Of a DNA stretch of 40,329 nucleotides, positions 19,028 through 29,000 are shown one piece after another. The notes below the pieces were generated by a model, which was given only the letters and a program-made list of their open reading frames with translations, ran no database searches and was not told the origin of the DNA. The position numbers and the translations under genes were made by a program. Every line of letters starts with the position of its first letter. Positions within the stretch are counted from its first letter, which is position 1. Source of the DNA: a virus; the IMG/VR virus record IMGVR_UViG_3300049215_000026, positions 1 through 40,329 of that record; one strand, written 5' to 3'.

Positions 19028-21592
19028 CTAAATGGTGGTGGTGTCGCCCGCGCCGAACTGGCTGATGCCGTAGGGCATGGACTGGCCGGTGCTGGTGACG
19101 TAGACGCCCTGCCCCGTGCTCGGATCGTAGTGGTAGGGGAACAGGCTGCCGCCGCTGATCGGATCGAAGTTCGGTGACGTGAAGCCCGTCAGGTCCGTCT
19201 GGTAACTCGGATGGAACTGGCCGGAGATTGCCCGCTGCAGCCATGACGGCTTGTTCTGCGGGTCGCCGTTGCGGTTCGTTGCAATCTTGATCGGGCCTTG
19301 CACCGGAGCGGAGGCGGCAATGGGAGTGTCTGCCGGCTTGGGTTGGGGCGGAGTGTAGAAGATGGAGGGAGGCTCGCCGAACGCTGACGGCGAAGAAGCG
19401 GGCGTACTGACGCCTATTGGCGGGGCGACGCCATGCCAAAGGTCTCCGCCGCCAATGCCGGTGTCGGAAGGAGGCGCGGCCGAGGCTACCTGTATCGGCT
19501 GCGGCGCGGCTGGCATGGACGACTGCAGCATCATGTCGGAATAGGCGCGAGGCTTGGCGGGCGGAGCCATTGCCGCCTGCGCATCAAACGCCGTCGCCAA
19601 GTCACTGGAGATGACGTTGCCCCTGTTCACGTCCACGGCAGCGTTGACAGCCGCGCGCTGACCGCTATCGAGGCCGTTGTAGATGCCCGGCAGAGTAAAG
19701 GCGGCGGCCATCTTGTTGAGCTTGGAACCGGTGTCCTTGATCGCTGTTGGATCACCCGACACCATCGCGCTGACGAAATCGCCGATCTGCCCCTTGCCGG
19801 CATAGGACGGGCGTTCGCGAGGAGCCGGAATACCGGACGCCACCTGTGCAGGCGTGTCGTCGGGCACGGGAGCCGGCTGTGCGGGCGGAGCGGCAGACTG
19901 AAACAGCCCCGGTCGGCCCAGCGGCGTCTGCGGCGAGTAGCTGTAGGCCAGCGCATCATGCGGCGGGATGCCGGTATCCGCCGGCATGGCGGCAGCCGGG
20001 ATTGCCCCCGATGCGTCGGCGGTGACTACCTTGTCGCGCGGGTTGAAGTTGGCGAGGGCTTGCGCAGCGGATTGCGGCGTCGTCCAGAGGCCGGAGCCGG
20101 TCTCGGGCGTGGGGCCGAAGGACGGCACGCCGGGGATTGGCGCCGCACTTGCCACCGCATTGGCAAAGGCCGCACGCTTGCCCAATTGCGGCGTGCCGGC
20201 GCGCTCGAAACCAGTCGCAATGACCTTGGCGGCATCAGCGGGTGTCTGCGCATTCGCCAGAGCGCCCATCGTGGGAGACGACTGCAGTTCGTGCGAGTAG
20301 AAAAGCGCCTGCCCCTCGCGGCTGTTGGGGTCCAGACCATTCGCCTTTGTCCACTGGACCATGTTGGCGTAGCGGTCGGGCATCCACTGACCGATACCGA
20401 TTTCGCCAGCAGCGCCGCGAGCATCGGGGCGAACATTAGGGTAAGCCTCCTGCATCATGTTGCCGACAGCGCCGGCAGCGACAGCGGGCGAGAGCGGAGC
20501 GACGCCAATGGTGGGGCGCCCCTGCGTCAGCAGCGAGTAAACGCCTTGCGCCTCGGACGGCACGCCCGATCGAGCCGGCTGCGCCGGGGCCTGCGGGGCC
20601 GCCTGTGCGACCTGTGCCGGTGCGGCGGCGGCTTGCGCGGGAGCGCCGCTCTGCATGGTCTGGAGCGCCACTTGCGCCAGAGGCTGCTGCAATGCCCCCA
20701 CACCACGGGTCAGCCCATTGCCCAGCCCATTCTTCCAAACCTGCGGCGGGATGGGGGGCGCGAGAATGCCGCCCGACACGTCGAAATGCATCAGGTCGCC
20801 GGGATTGACGCCGCCCGTGAAATACAGCCCCGCCCGGAACTGCTGCGATAGCTCAGGGTACTTCTGCTCCTGCACCTGCTTGGCGACCTGGGCGAACTGC
20901 TCATAGATCGGATAGGCCGCGGCCGCCTCCTCGCTTTTCACGCCAAACGGATTGCCGGCGTAGTTGGCTATCGGGGTGCCGTTCTGGTCGTAAATCTGCA
21001 CGTCGATGGCGCGGCCGGTCGGATGGTTGCGCGTGCCGGTCGAGCGCGGCGCCAACCCAGACGTGGCCTCCACATGCAGCGGGAAGGCCGTAGCCGCCGT
21101 CTGCAGGATGTCCATGAGCTTGGCGTTGACGTTCGGGTTGAACGGGTTGCCGTGGTTGTCGTGGCCATAGACAAGGCCACTGGCGTCGGCCTGCTGGGTG
21201 TAGCCCTGCAGATTGCCGGTCGGCGACGGGCTGTACGCGGAAAGTGCGTTTGTGATGCCACTGCGAAATATCGGGTGCGCGTTTTCCTGATCAAGCCGAT
21301 CCGGCGGGGACTGTTCAGGCGCCTGCACTGGCATTCCTGCCGGCGTGTGAGTATCGATGCCAAGCCCGCCATAGGAATGCGGGAAATTGGGATGCCACGT
21401 TGGCGGTTGTTGGGCGGGCTCGTCGTCGCTGAATGCGCCCGCTGCGCCAGGGTCAGGCATCGTGAAATAAGATGCCCGAGGCAGTACGCCTCCGAGGTTT
21501 TGCGCCATCTGCGGCAACCCCGAGAGAGCGCTAAACGGAGTCTCCGGCGGAGGCCCATAGAACGGGTCGTAGCCGTATTCGTCATAGGCCAT
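19028..21592 (-). CDS. virion protein with M15-like peptidase and tail-lysozyme domains
   Basis: This 854-residue protein has an M15/VanY-like domain at about residues 150-275: TRNHPTGRAIDVQIYD and DLMHFDVSGG supply the H-x6-D and H-x-D zinc pattern. After a Pro/Ala/Gln linker, about residues 345-470 fit phage tail lysozyme: VGNMMQEAYPNVRPDARG, AAGEIGIGQWMPDRYANMVQ and ALFYSHELQSS. The rest is long, disordered and Pro-rich, ending in a short conserved tail. The pair suggests a cell-wall degrading tail or ejection protein that cuts both peptide and glycan strands. Confidence 0.8.
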   Translation of the reverse strand: MAYDEYGYDPFYGPPPETPFSALSGLPQMAQNLGGVLPRASYFTMPDPGAAGAFSDDEPAQQPPTWHPNFPHSYGGLGIDTHTPAGMPVQAPEQSPPDRLDQENAHPIFRSGITNALSAYSPSPTGNLQGYTQQADASGLVYGHDNHGNPFNPNVNAKLMDILQTAATAFPLHVEATSGLAPRSTGTRNHPTGRAIDVQIYDQNGTPIANYAGNPFGVKSEEAAAAYPIYEQFAQVAKQVQEQKYPELSQQFRAGLYFTGGVNPGDLMHFDVSGGILAPPIPPQVWKNGLGNGLTRGVGALQQPLAQVALQTMQSGAPAQAAAAPAQVAQAAPQAPAQPARSGVPSEAQGVYSLLTQGRPTIGVAPLSPAVAAGAVGNMMQEAYPNVRPDARGAAGEIGIGQWMPDRYANMVQWTKANGLDPNSREGQALFYSHELQSSPTMGALANAQTPADAAKVIATGFERAGTPQLGKRAAFANAVASAAPIPGVPSFGPTPETGSGLWTTPQSAAQALANFNPRDKVVTADASGAIPAAAMPADTGIPPHDALAYSYSPQTPLGRPGLFQSAAPPAQPAPVPDDTPAQVASGIPAPRERPSYAGKGQIGDFVSAMVSGDPTAIKDTGSKLNKMAAAFTLPGIYNGLDSGQRAAVNAAVDVNRGNVISSDLATAFDAQAAMAPPAKPRAYSDMMLQSSMPAAPQPIQVASAAPPSDTGIGGGDLWHGVAPPIGVSTPASSPSAFGEPPSIFYTPPQPKPADTPIAASAPVQGPIKIATNRNGDPQNKPSWLQRAISGQFHPSYQTDLTGFTSPNFDPISGGSLFPYHYDPSTGQGVYVTSTGQSMPYGISQFGAGDTTTI

Positions 21593-21594
21593 GA

Positions 21595-22992
21595 TCAGGT
21601 TCCGCCGATATACTCGGTGATGATGACGATGCCGCCGGCACCAGCGCCGCCAGTGACAGCGCCGCCCGCACCAGACGAGCGACCGCCGCCACCGCCACCG
21701 CCATAGTTGTTGCCGGCGCCACCCGCCGACTGTGCCGCGCCCTGCACAGCGCCAAAGCCAAGCAGCGAATTGCCGCCGTTGCCAGACACCGGGAACTTGA
21801 GCGTGTTTACCGCGCCGCCCGTGTTCAACCCGCCGGGCATGCCGTCCTGGCCGGGGACAGAGAAGTCACCCGTACCAGCAACGCCGCCCGCTCCGCCCGA
21901 TCCACTGGAATTGGCTGCCGCCCCACCGCCCGCCGAGCCGCCCTTGCCAATGCAGAGCGTGCCCACCGACGTGTCGCCACCGGCCCCACCGTCATGGTTG
22001 CCCGACGTGCCCGCCGTGCCACCCGCGCCAATCGTGACCGTCTGCGAGGAACCGATCGTGGCCGCGCTGGCGACCAGTCTTGAATAGCCTCCACCGCCGC
22101 CACCGCCACCCGCGCCATACTGGCCCGAAGACGAGTTGGCCGAGCCGCCGCCACCTCCGCCACCGCCCACGCACTCAATGACGCAATAGAGCATCCCGGT
22201 CGTCGGCGTGTAGGTGCCGCCAGCCACGAACACTTGCTTCGTCACCGAGACGATGGCGCTTGTCCACGTCGGGTTGGAACTGCTGCCCTTGGTCTGCAAG
22301 AACTTGCCCGACGTGCCCGCTGCCAGCCGCGTATTGGTCGACGCGCCGTTGTAGTAGATGATGTCGCCCTGCGTGGTCGTCGGGGCCAGCGCATTGAAGG
22401 CCGCGCTCGCCGTCGTCTGCCCGCTGCCGCCGTTGGCGATGGGCAGCGTTCCCGTCACGCCCGCCGACAGGCTCACCTGCCCCCACGAGGGATCGGTGCC
22501 GTTGGTGATCAGCACCTGGTTGGCGGTGCCGACTGCCAGCCGCGAATAGGTCGTGGCCGAGCGGGTGACGAAATCGCCCCGCGTCGTCAGCAGGTCGGGG
22601 ATGGCGGCGAACTTGACCGCCGTCTCGCTCGGGTCGGACTTGATGAAGGCCCGCGAGGTCTGCGGGACGACGACACCCGTGCCTCCGCTGTATTTCGCGG
22701 TGACGGTATGCGCACCTGACGTGGCGTTCTCGACAATGTAGAAGCCGCCGGCCGATGCGGGATATACAACATTCACGTCACCGGAGAGAGTGCCGGACAG
22801 ATTGTGGATCGGCGCTTGCGTCTCGGACGTGGTAATCGTATGGTCACTGCTGGACAGCGTGATAGCAACTTGCGCGCCGAAGCAGGCGTCGATCGGCGTA
22901 AACGTGCCGCTCGTGACCTCGACCCCCCACGTTGAGGGAAAATCACCCTGCGCCGGCAGCAACAAAGATTTCTGTGTTGAATTCGTCGACAT
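21595..22992 (-). CDS. glycine-rich tail fibre/adhesin protein, 465 aa
   Basis: The N-terminal part (about 1-110) carries MSTNSTQKSLLLPAQGDFPS with a WGVEV block. Collar-like repeats (SGTLPIANGGSGQTTASAAF) follow, then the segment AGTSGKFLQTKGSSSNPTWT. The C-terminal 200 residues are a glycine-rich domain (GGGGGGGGSANSSSG and similar) closing with GGIVIITEYIGGT, the type found at fibre tips. The last third is highly similar to the protein encoded at 32031-32966. GGAGA lies upstream of the ATG. Confidence 0.75.
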   Translation of the reverse strand: MSTNSTQKSLLLPAQGDFPSTWGVEVTSGTFTPIDACFGAQVAITLSSSDHTITTSETQAPIHNLSGTLSGDVNVVYPASAGGFYIVENATSGAHTVTAKYSGGTGVVVPQTSRAFIKSDPSETAVKFAAIPDLLTTRGDFVTRSATTYSRLAVGTANQVLITNGTDPSWGQVSLSAGVTGTLPIANGGSGQTTASAAFNALAPTTTQGDIIYYNGASTNTRLAAGTSGKFLQTKGSSSNPTWTSAIVSVTKQVFVAGGTYTPTTGMLYCVIECVGGGGGGGGSANSSSGQYGAGGGGGGGGYSRLVASAATIGSSQTVTIGAGGTAGTSGNHDGGAGGDTSVGTLCIGKGGSAGGGAAANSSGSGGAGGVAGTGDFSVPGQDGMPGGLNTGGAVNTLKFPVSGNGGNSLLGFGAVQGAAQSAGGAGNNYGGGGGGGRSSGAGGAVTGGAGAGGIVIITEYIGGT

Positions 22993-23036
22993 GCGTCACT
23001 ATCTCCACTGCGCGGCGATTACATCGGAGCGCTTTG

Positions 23037-23723
23037 GTGGCTAACCACATTCTTGACTTGATCGGGCATAAGTTCGGGCGGCTGAAGGTCGAAGCCTTCG
23101 CCGGCCGCAACAAGTACGGCATGTCTGTCTGGAGTTGCGTTTGTGAATGCGGGAATACCGGCGTCTACGTCGGCACCCACCTCCGGCAAGCAAAGGTCCA
23201 GAGCTGCGGCTGTCTCAGACGCGAGCTTTTGTCGGAAAGACAGACGAAGCACGGCATGACAATCACGAACATGCCGGAATATCGGTCGTGGTCACACATG
23301 ATCCGGCGTTGTACGAACCCCAAGGACGCTCGGTATGCGGACTACGGCGGTCGCGGCATCAAGGTCTGCGACCGATGGCTGAACGACGTACATGCGTTCT
23401 TTGCGGACATGGGGCCGAGGCCAAGCCCCAAGCACTCCATCGACCGCATCGACAACAGCGGCAACTACGAGCCCGGTAACTGCCGCTGGGCGACACCTCC
23501 AGAACAAATCAGGAACACGCGCCGCAACAAGCTCTACACCCACGACGGCGTGTCGCTCGGCCTGACTGACTGGGCCGCCAAAACCGGTATCCAGCTTTAC
23601 AAGCTGCGGTACTACGTCGAGCGTCGGAAGATGAGCATTTCCGATGCTCTCGCCTCTGCCGACCCGTCAGAAGGGCGCGGCCAGTGGCACAAGCGCGGCA
23701 AGCGCGTAGCTACCGCCGCTTAA
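23037..23723 (+). CDS. HNH-type homing endonuclease-like protein
   Basis: The start is GTG 23037, with GGAG 8 nt upstream; the ORF extends further but the extra residues overlap the fibre gene and look non-coding. The protein has HKFGRLKVEAFAGRNKYGMS, a zinc ribbon (CVCECGNTGVYVG...SCGCLRREL), the block YRSWSHMIRRCTNPKDARYA DYGGRGIKVC and SIDRIDNSGNYEPGNCRWAT. This is a well-populated phage mobile endonuclease family. It lies on the plus strand in a leftward operon, so it was probably inserted, possibly together with the next gene. Confidence 0.85.
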   Translation: MANHILDLIGHKFGRLKVEAFAGRNKYGMSVWSCVCECGNTGVYVGTHLRQAKVQSCGCLRRELLSERQTKHGMTITNMPEYRSWSHMIRRCTNPKDARYADYGGRGIKVCDRWLNDVHAFFADMGPRPSPKHSIDRIDNSGNYEPGNCRWATPPEQIRNTRRNKLYTHDGVSLGLTDWAAKTGIQLYKLRYYVERRKMSISDALASADPSEGRGQWHKRGKRVATAA

Positions 23724-23797
23724 CTGTTGATCCCTCCAGCCCTTGTCAGTCGATGGTGTTGGCTTCATATTCCGGCGCACGGGGCCGGAGGGATTCC

Positions 23798-24142
23798 TTG
23801 CGGCAGGCTTTCTTCTATGCAGTGCAGATCGCCACGTTCGGTGGCGTCGTTTACGGACTCGAAGTGGCGCGCGACCAGCACGATGGCGGCGTCGCCACCC
23901 CCCAACAGGCAGGCATCAACCTGCTCATCGGCTTCGTTGCCGCTGTTCTGGTGTCGTCGGCCTTCTACTGGCTCTTCGAAGGCTTAGGGGCGCTCCGCAG
24001 GCGGAGACGCCCCACGATTGACCGACTGGTCAAGGTAGTAGAGCGCAAGCCGGGCGGCACTCTCCCGGTCGCTGGCGGTCTTGGCGTTCAGAAGTCGCTT
24101 GAGAAGCGGAGCAGCCGCCGGGTCGGTGATCATCTGGGCTAG
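23798..24142 (+). CDS. two-TM membrane protein, 114 aa, TTG start
   Basis: GGAGGG five nt before the TTG at 23798 marks the likeliest start. The product has two TM helices, FFYAVQIATFGGVVYGLEVA and INLLIGFVAAVLVSSAFYWL, and a basic tail (GALRRRRRPTIDRLV). Its 3' end overlaps antisense the end of the 689-residue internal virion gene by 159 nt. Sitting beside the endonuclease in the same orientation, it resembles a moron gene such as an exclusion protein. Function is not known. Confidence 0.6.
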   Translation: MRQAFFYAVQIATFGGVVYGLEVARDQHDGGVATPQQAGINLLIGFVAAVLVSSAFYWLFEGLGALRRRRRPTIDRLVKVVERKPGGTLPVAGGLGVQKSLEKRSSRRVGDHLG

Positions 24143-26053
24143 GCGCTCAGTGTTCTTGCCGAGGCGGAAGTCCTCGTACATGTCCTTACCGTAGGTCAGC
24201 ACCTTGCCGGGCGAGGCTGCCAGCGTGGCCGCCGCACCGACCGGGGTCCCCGTCTTGAGGCTTTCGGACAGCGCCTGGTTGGCCTGCGTGGGCGAGCCCA
24301 TCGCCTGCCGCTTGCCGGTGGCTTCCATGATGTCCAGAAGCTCGTTCAGGCCATCCCAGCGGATGTTCCCGCCCGGGAGAGCGCGCACCGCCGCTTCAAG
24401 GTTGGCGGCCTGCTGGAGGTTGCCGCGCACCTGACCGGCCCAGTTGGCGCCACCCCATGCGTTAGGTCCTGTGCGGGTTGCCTGCGAGGCTTCGCTGAAG
24501 GTCGACGACAGGTAGTCGCGGATAAGCTGGAAGGCTGCATCCGGGTCCTTGCCGGCGAGACGGCGCACGGTCTGCGTGACCACCCGCTGGCTGCCTTCCG
24601 ACGGAGCCGCCGGCAGAAGTGCGCGAGCTTGTGCCTGCAGGTTGTCGGTCTCGGCCATCTTACCGAGCGGGCCGGCTTCGGCTGGGGCGAGGAACCGCTG
24701 CCGGAGGTCTGCCTGCTTTGCCAGTGCCTGCTGATATTCCGGCGAGACGCCGACCGCAGCCGACTTCGCATCGCTGGCGACGCTGCCGAAGCGCCCGGCT
24801 GCATAGTTCGCGCCGGCACGGCCAGCCTTGGAGGCTTCATCGTCGAGGAACTTCTTGACCGCGTCGAGCGCCTGAACGGAATTGTCCGGGTAGCCGGCGA
24901 TCATCGTCTGATAGACGGGGTCCTTCCTGATCTGCGCCAGCGTGTTGCGGAACAGAGGCTCCTGATTGAGCAGGTTGAACTGGGCCGTCGGGATGACCTG
25001 CGGGCCGGCAGCCGTGTAGAGAGGCCGTGTTACCGCATTGATCTGCTGCCGCACGCGATCAATCGCACCGCCGGCAATCTTCTGCACCTTCAAGCCGGCC
25101 GACACCGGGTCGGTCAGCGTGGCGCCCTGCGTGAGATTGCCGAACTCACTCTGGACCGCCTGATTGATCATCTCCGGCCGGTTCGCCATGAAGTCGGTCA
25201 TGATCGGTCGGCTGGCCTGCGAGCCTTCAAGGAAGCGCTGCAGGTCGGTGACGTCGACGCGACCGTTGGTGACCTTCGCCAGTGCTTCCGGCCATGTCAG
25301 GCCGACGCCACGCCCGGCTGCCGACGTGATCAGTTGCTCGGCAGCGTCGATGTCCGCACCAGACGTGCCGGCAGGAAGACGCGCCTTCAAGGCTTGCGCT
25401 GCGACACCCGGACCGCCCAGCCATGCCGCGAGACCACCGCCGGTAATGGCCGCCATCGCGCGGGCATACGGCTCAAACTTGCTGCCCTTGGTGACGGCAC
25501 CGGCGGCTTCGCTGGCAGCGGCCGGCGCGGCGGCGAACTTGACGAGGTTCCCGGTAGCAGACCCCGGCGAGAGCGCGGCTGCCGGCGCGAACGAGGCGCC
25601 CGTCTGCATCACTTTTTCGGCGAAGTTCTTCGGCTGGTAGTCGATGAAGCCTTTTGGCGTGACCGCCTTGGCAAGCGGGTCGACGGCTGCAGATACGTCC
25701 TGCGTGTTCGGCAGGAACTGGTCCATCTTCACCGTGGCGTCGAACCGCTTCTGCTCCTCGGGCGAGCGCGGGCCGAACATGAAGTTGCGAGCCGCATCTA
25801 CGCCGCTCCCGATCAGCGCGTCAGCCCCGCTGACCATATCCTGTGGGCCGCCGGCAAGGTACTTCAGGCCGGTGTAGAGGCCGGAGCCCAGCGCGCCTGC
25901 AGCGCCCTGCACGCCGCCCCAGAAGCCGCTGCCGTCCGGCGATTGGCTGCCGTCATCCGGGGATGCGGACGGGCTCGCCTGTGCAGCCCGCATACGAGCG
26001 CGGGCGAGTGCCAGCGCCTGCTGCTGCTCGATCGTCAGGCCGCCGTCAGCCAT
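23984..26053 (-). CDS. internal virion / DNA ejection protein, 689 aa
   Basis: This long, Ala-rich, mostly helical protein begins MADGGLTIEQQQALALARAR, has a Ser/Asp/Pro patch (residues 27-45), and two amphipathic hydrophobic stretches (GGVQGAAGALGSGLYTGLKY, AAITGGGLAAWLGGPGVAAQ). It then continues as long helices (AAVDPLAKAVTPKGFIDYQP, QAVQSEFGNLTQGATLTDPV). Size, helical content and position beside the 1056-residue protein fit the ejectosome proteins of podoviruses. No enzyme domain seen. Overlaps the upstream gene by 8 nt. Confidence 0.65.
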   Translation of the reverse strand: MADGGLTIEQQQALALARARMRAAQASPSASPDDGSQSPDGSGFWGGVQGAAGALGSGLYTGLKYLAGGPQDMVSGADALIGSGVDAARNFMFGPRSPEEQKRFDATVKMDQFLPNTQDVSAAVDPLAKAVTPKGFIDYQPKNFAEKVMQTGASFAPAAALSPGSATGNLVKFAAAPAAASEAAGAVTKGSKFEPYARAMAAITGGGLAAWLGGPGVAAQALKARLPAGTSGADIDAAEQLITSAAGRGVGLTWPEALAKVTNGRVDVTDLQRFLEGSQASRPIMTDFMANRPEMINQAVQSEFGNLTQGATLTDPVSAGLKVQKIAGGAIDRVRQQINAVTRPLYTAAGPQVIPTAQFNLLNQEPLFRNTLAQIRKDPVYQTMIAGYPDNSVQALDAVKKFLDDEASKAGRAGANYAAGRFGSVASDAKSAAVGVSPEYQQALAKQADLRQRFLAPAEAGPLGKMAETDNLQAQARALLPAAPSEGSQRVVTQTVRRLAGKDPDAAFQLIRDYLSSTFSEASQATRTGPNAWGGANWAGQVRGNLQQAANLEAAVRALPGGNIRWDGLNELLDIMEATGKRQAMGSPTQANQALSESLKTGTPVGAAATLAASPGKVLTYGKDMYEDFRLGKNTERLAQMITDPAAAPLLKRLLNAKTASDRESAARLALYYLDQSVNRGASPPAERP

Positions 26054-29000
26054 TACCGTAGTTCCACATCATGCCACCGGGATCGTCCAGATGGTGCTTT
26101 GCGGGCGGGGCGAACTGCGGGACTGGAGGCTGCGGCACGAGAGCCGGTGCCGGCGGCGCGGGCGGCGCGGCTGGAGCACCGGAGGAGCCGTTACCCTTCT
26201 GCTGGAACAGCCGCCGTTCGTCGGGCGTCAGGTACTTCCACTCATCCGGCGAGACACCTGCCGGAGGAGGCTCGGCATCGCTCGGCTGCCCCTGCCCCGC
26301 CTTGACGCCAAGAGCCTGCTCCGCGACTTCGTCGGTCAGCGGCTTCTTCGGGTCCCACGGCGACATCAGCGGGTGCTCGGCGTAATACTTATCGACCACG
26401 TCCGCCCAGTCGGTCGGGTCCTTGACGTGACGGGCGAGCGTCGCAAGATCAAAGTCGGCTTGCGCCTGCTGGCGGATGATCGACAGCATGAGCTGCGAGC
26501 CGGGCTTGGACATGACCAGTCCGGGGTTGGCTTCGATGTTCTTCTGAAACTCGAACTGGCTGGGCCGCGACGACAGCGCCTTGGTGCCTTCGGTGGCGAG
26601 CAGGATCGAGCCCTTGGACAGAACGTCCGTCTCACCCATGCCGGCGACATCGATGCCCGCATTCGACAGGGCCGTTTTGACCGTGCGCACAAAGTCCGCG
26701 CCCGCGCCCGTCCAGATGTTGTCGCCGCCCCGGTTCAGGGCGTCCTGCATGAGGTTGGCGTACTGCAGGCGGGCACGCGCGGCCTTGCCGGCGTCGATGT
26801 AGTCGCCCACGTCCTTCGCCTTGAGCTTGTTCAGTTCGGACTCGCCGGTCAGGGCGACATCCGGCGGCTTGATCTGCCGCTTGAACTCAGCAATGTCCGG
26901 CACCTGATCGGCCGGCACTTTGCGCGCGAACTGCTGCTGCAGGAACGCCCGGTAGGCGGAAATGTCTTCGGTCGGCTTGACATTGGAGGTCGAACTCCAA
27001 AGCTGACCATACGCCGCCCGCTCGGCATTGTCGTCCCAGTTACCGGCAGACGGAGCAGGGGCGCCCGCCATGCTCGGCGGGCCCGCGCCACCAGCCGGAG
27101 GCGGAAGAGCGCCGGACGCGCCAGCGGGAGGGCCAGCACTCGGCACACCTGCAGGAGCCGCGCCAGCCCCGAACGGATTGCCGCCGTCGCCGCCCGTCAG
27201 GTACACCACCTTGTACGGATTGCTCGGATCGCCCGTGGGCCGCACCGCCACCAGATTGCCGGCGGCGTCCTGCTTCACGTTGCCCATGAGCAACTGCTGC
27301 TGCTCCATCGCCAGCTTCTGGTTCATCAGCCGCTGGTTCTGCCAAGCCTGGAGGCCCTGTTGCAGCCCCTGCCCGATGTTCACCAGCGGGAACGGAGACT
27401 GTCCCGCCATCGTGGCAAGGCCCGCCTGCACCATCGCCGCGTTCGGAGACTGCAAAAACTTGTCCCATTTGGTGCCCGAACGGCTCGGGCTCGGCAGGCC
27501 GGGGATACTCTCCGCACCGCCGTTGTAGACCAGCATCTGGTTTTTGCCGTCGTCGACAATCTTCGGATGCGGGTCGGCCGACTTCGCGGCTTCGGGGTCG
27601 GCTGGCGGCGAAGCGGAGACCACCTCACGCACACCCTTGTTCGGATCGATATCAGCCAGTCCGGCAGGCGTGGGGGCCTTCAGACCAGCCGTGCCGATGC
27701 CAAGGTCAATACCGCCGAAAGGGCGCTGGCTGGGGTCCTCCGAGACCCCGGCATCCGCGCCACCGCCAACGTCATAGTCAGGCAGGCCGCCGCGCTTGAA
27801 GCCGCCCGACACGCCCGCCGAGGGCTGCTTTGCGTTGACATCGATCAGGCCGGGGAACTTCCTGATGGCCCCGATCAATCCCGGCGTTCCGAACGCCTTC
27901 GAGCCCCAGCCGGTCTTGATCGGGGTGAACTGCTTGAAATTGATCTGCGGCAAGGCGTTCAAATAGTCGGGCAGCGTGCTGGTCACCGCCGACGCGGCAT
28001 TCGTCGCCTCCGGGTAGGACTGTGCGCCCATGCCGGCCGGGATCATCGACGCCGCGTTCATCTGCGGAATGGCAATGTCGCCACGGCCAGCCGCCGGCAT
28101 GAACGAAAAGCTGCCGATGCCCGCCTGCGGGGCCGGGCCAGCGCTCTGCGGCTCGGGAAGCTCGGTCCAGCCCTGAGCGCCCACGGCAGCCGGGTTGGGA
28201 GGCTCGGTCGTGCCGCCTGCGTCGAAGTCGGCAATGCCGCCCCGACGAAGGCCAAGCAGACCCGCGCCAACCGTGTTCGTGCCCAGCCCAAGGATGCCCA
28301 TGCCGAGGCCAGCCGCCTGCGATAGGCCACTCGGGCCCGGCTGCGTGCTGGACGTGGTTCCGCCAAGGTTCGGCTGCGCCCCCGACAGCAGCGAAGTCAG
28401 CCACTGCGCCTGCTGCATCGGGTACGCCTGCTGCTGCTGGAAGTTCTGGTAGGGAACGTCAAGCTGGTTCTGGGCAAGCTGCTGCTGCAAGCCACCCGTC
28501 TGCAACAGCGCCGACGCCCCGGTCAGGGCCTGCTGCTGTGCCTGATTGCCAAAGTTGGCAAACTGGTTTGCGGCGTTGGCAGCCGACTGATTGTTGAACT
28601 GCGACGTGTTCAGGTAATTGGAGGCATTCTGCGCGCTCGCCTGCTGGTTCAGGCCCTGCTGATTCTGGAACGCGCCGAGAGCCGTGTTGTAACCCTGCGA
28701 AGCAAGGTCAGCCATCGTCTGGTTCGATGCCAGCGCCTGATTGCGGGCGAGCTCCGCCGCCGCCACTCCCGCCCGATCCCCGCCGAAGGGAGACGCGCCG
28801 CTTGCGATGGCGTTCCCGACAAGCTGGTTCTGCTGGACCGCATTGTTGCGGTTGATGTTCGCCATCGTCGCGTCGATGACGGACTGCTGGTACGGATTGT
28901 AGAACTGGCTCAGTCCGGCCTGACTGAACTGCTGCGAACCAACCTGCGGGATGGACGTGATCGGCGCCGCGCCCTGCGATGCATACTGCGAGGCGGCATT

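Noticed and set aside
21595-22200. Repetitive GC-rich stretch as a DNA repeat array
   Set aside because: The repeats come from glycine codons of the fibre tip and lack a fixed period.
24629-26305. 558-codon plus-strand open frame
   Set aside because: It lies opposite the 689-aa internal virion gene, is Arg/His/Gly-rich without domains, and is explained by high-GC antisense openness. The same applies to 26091-28325 and 33309-34964.
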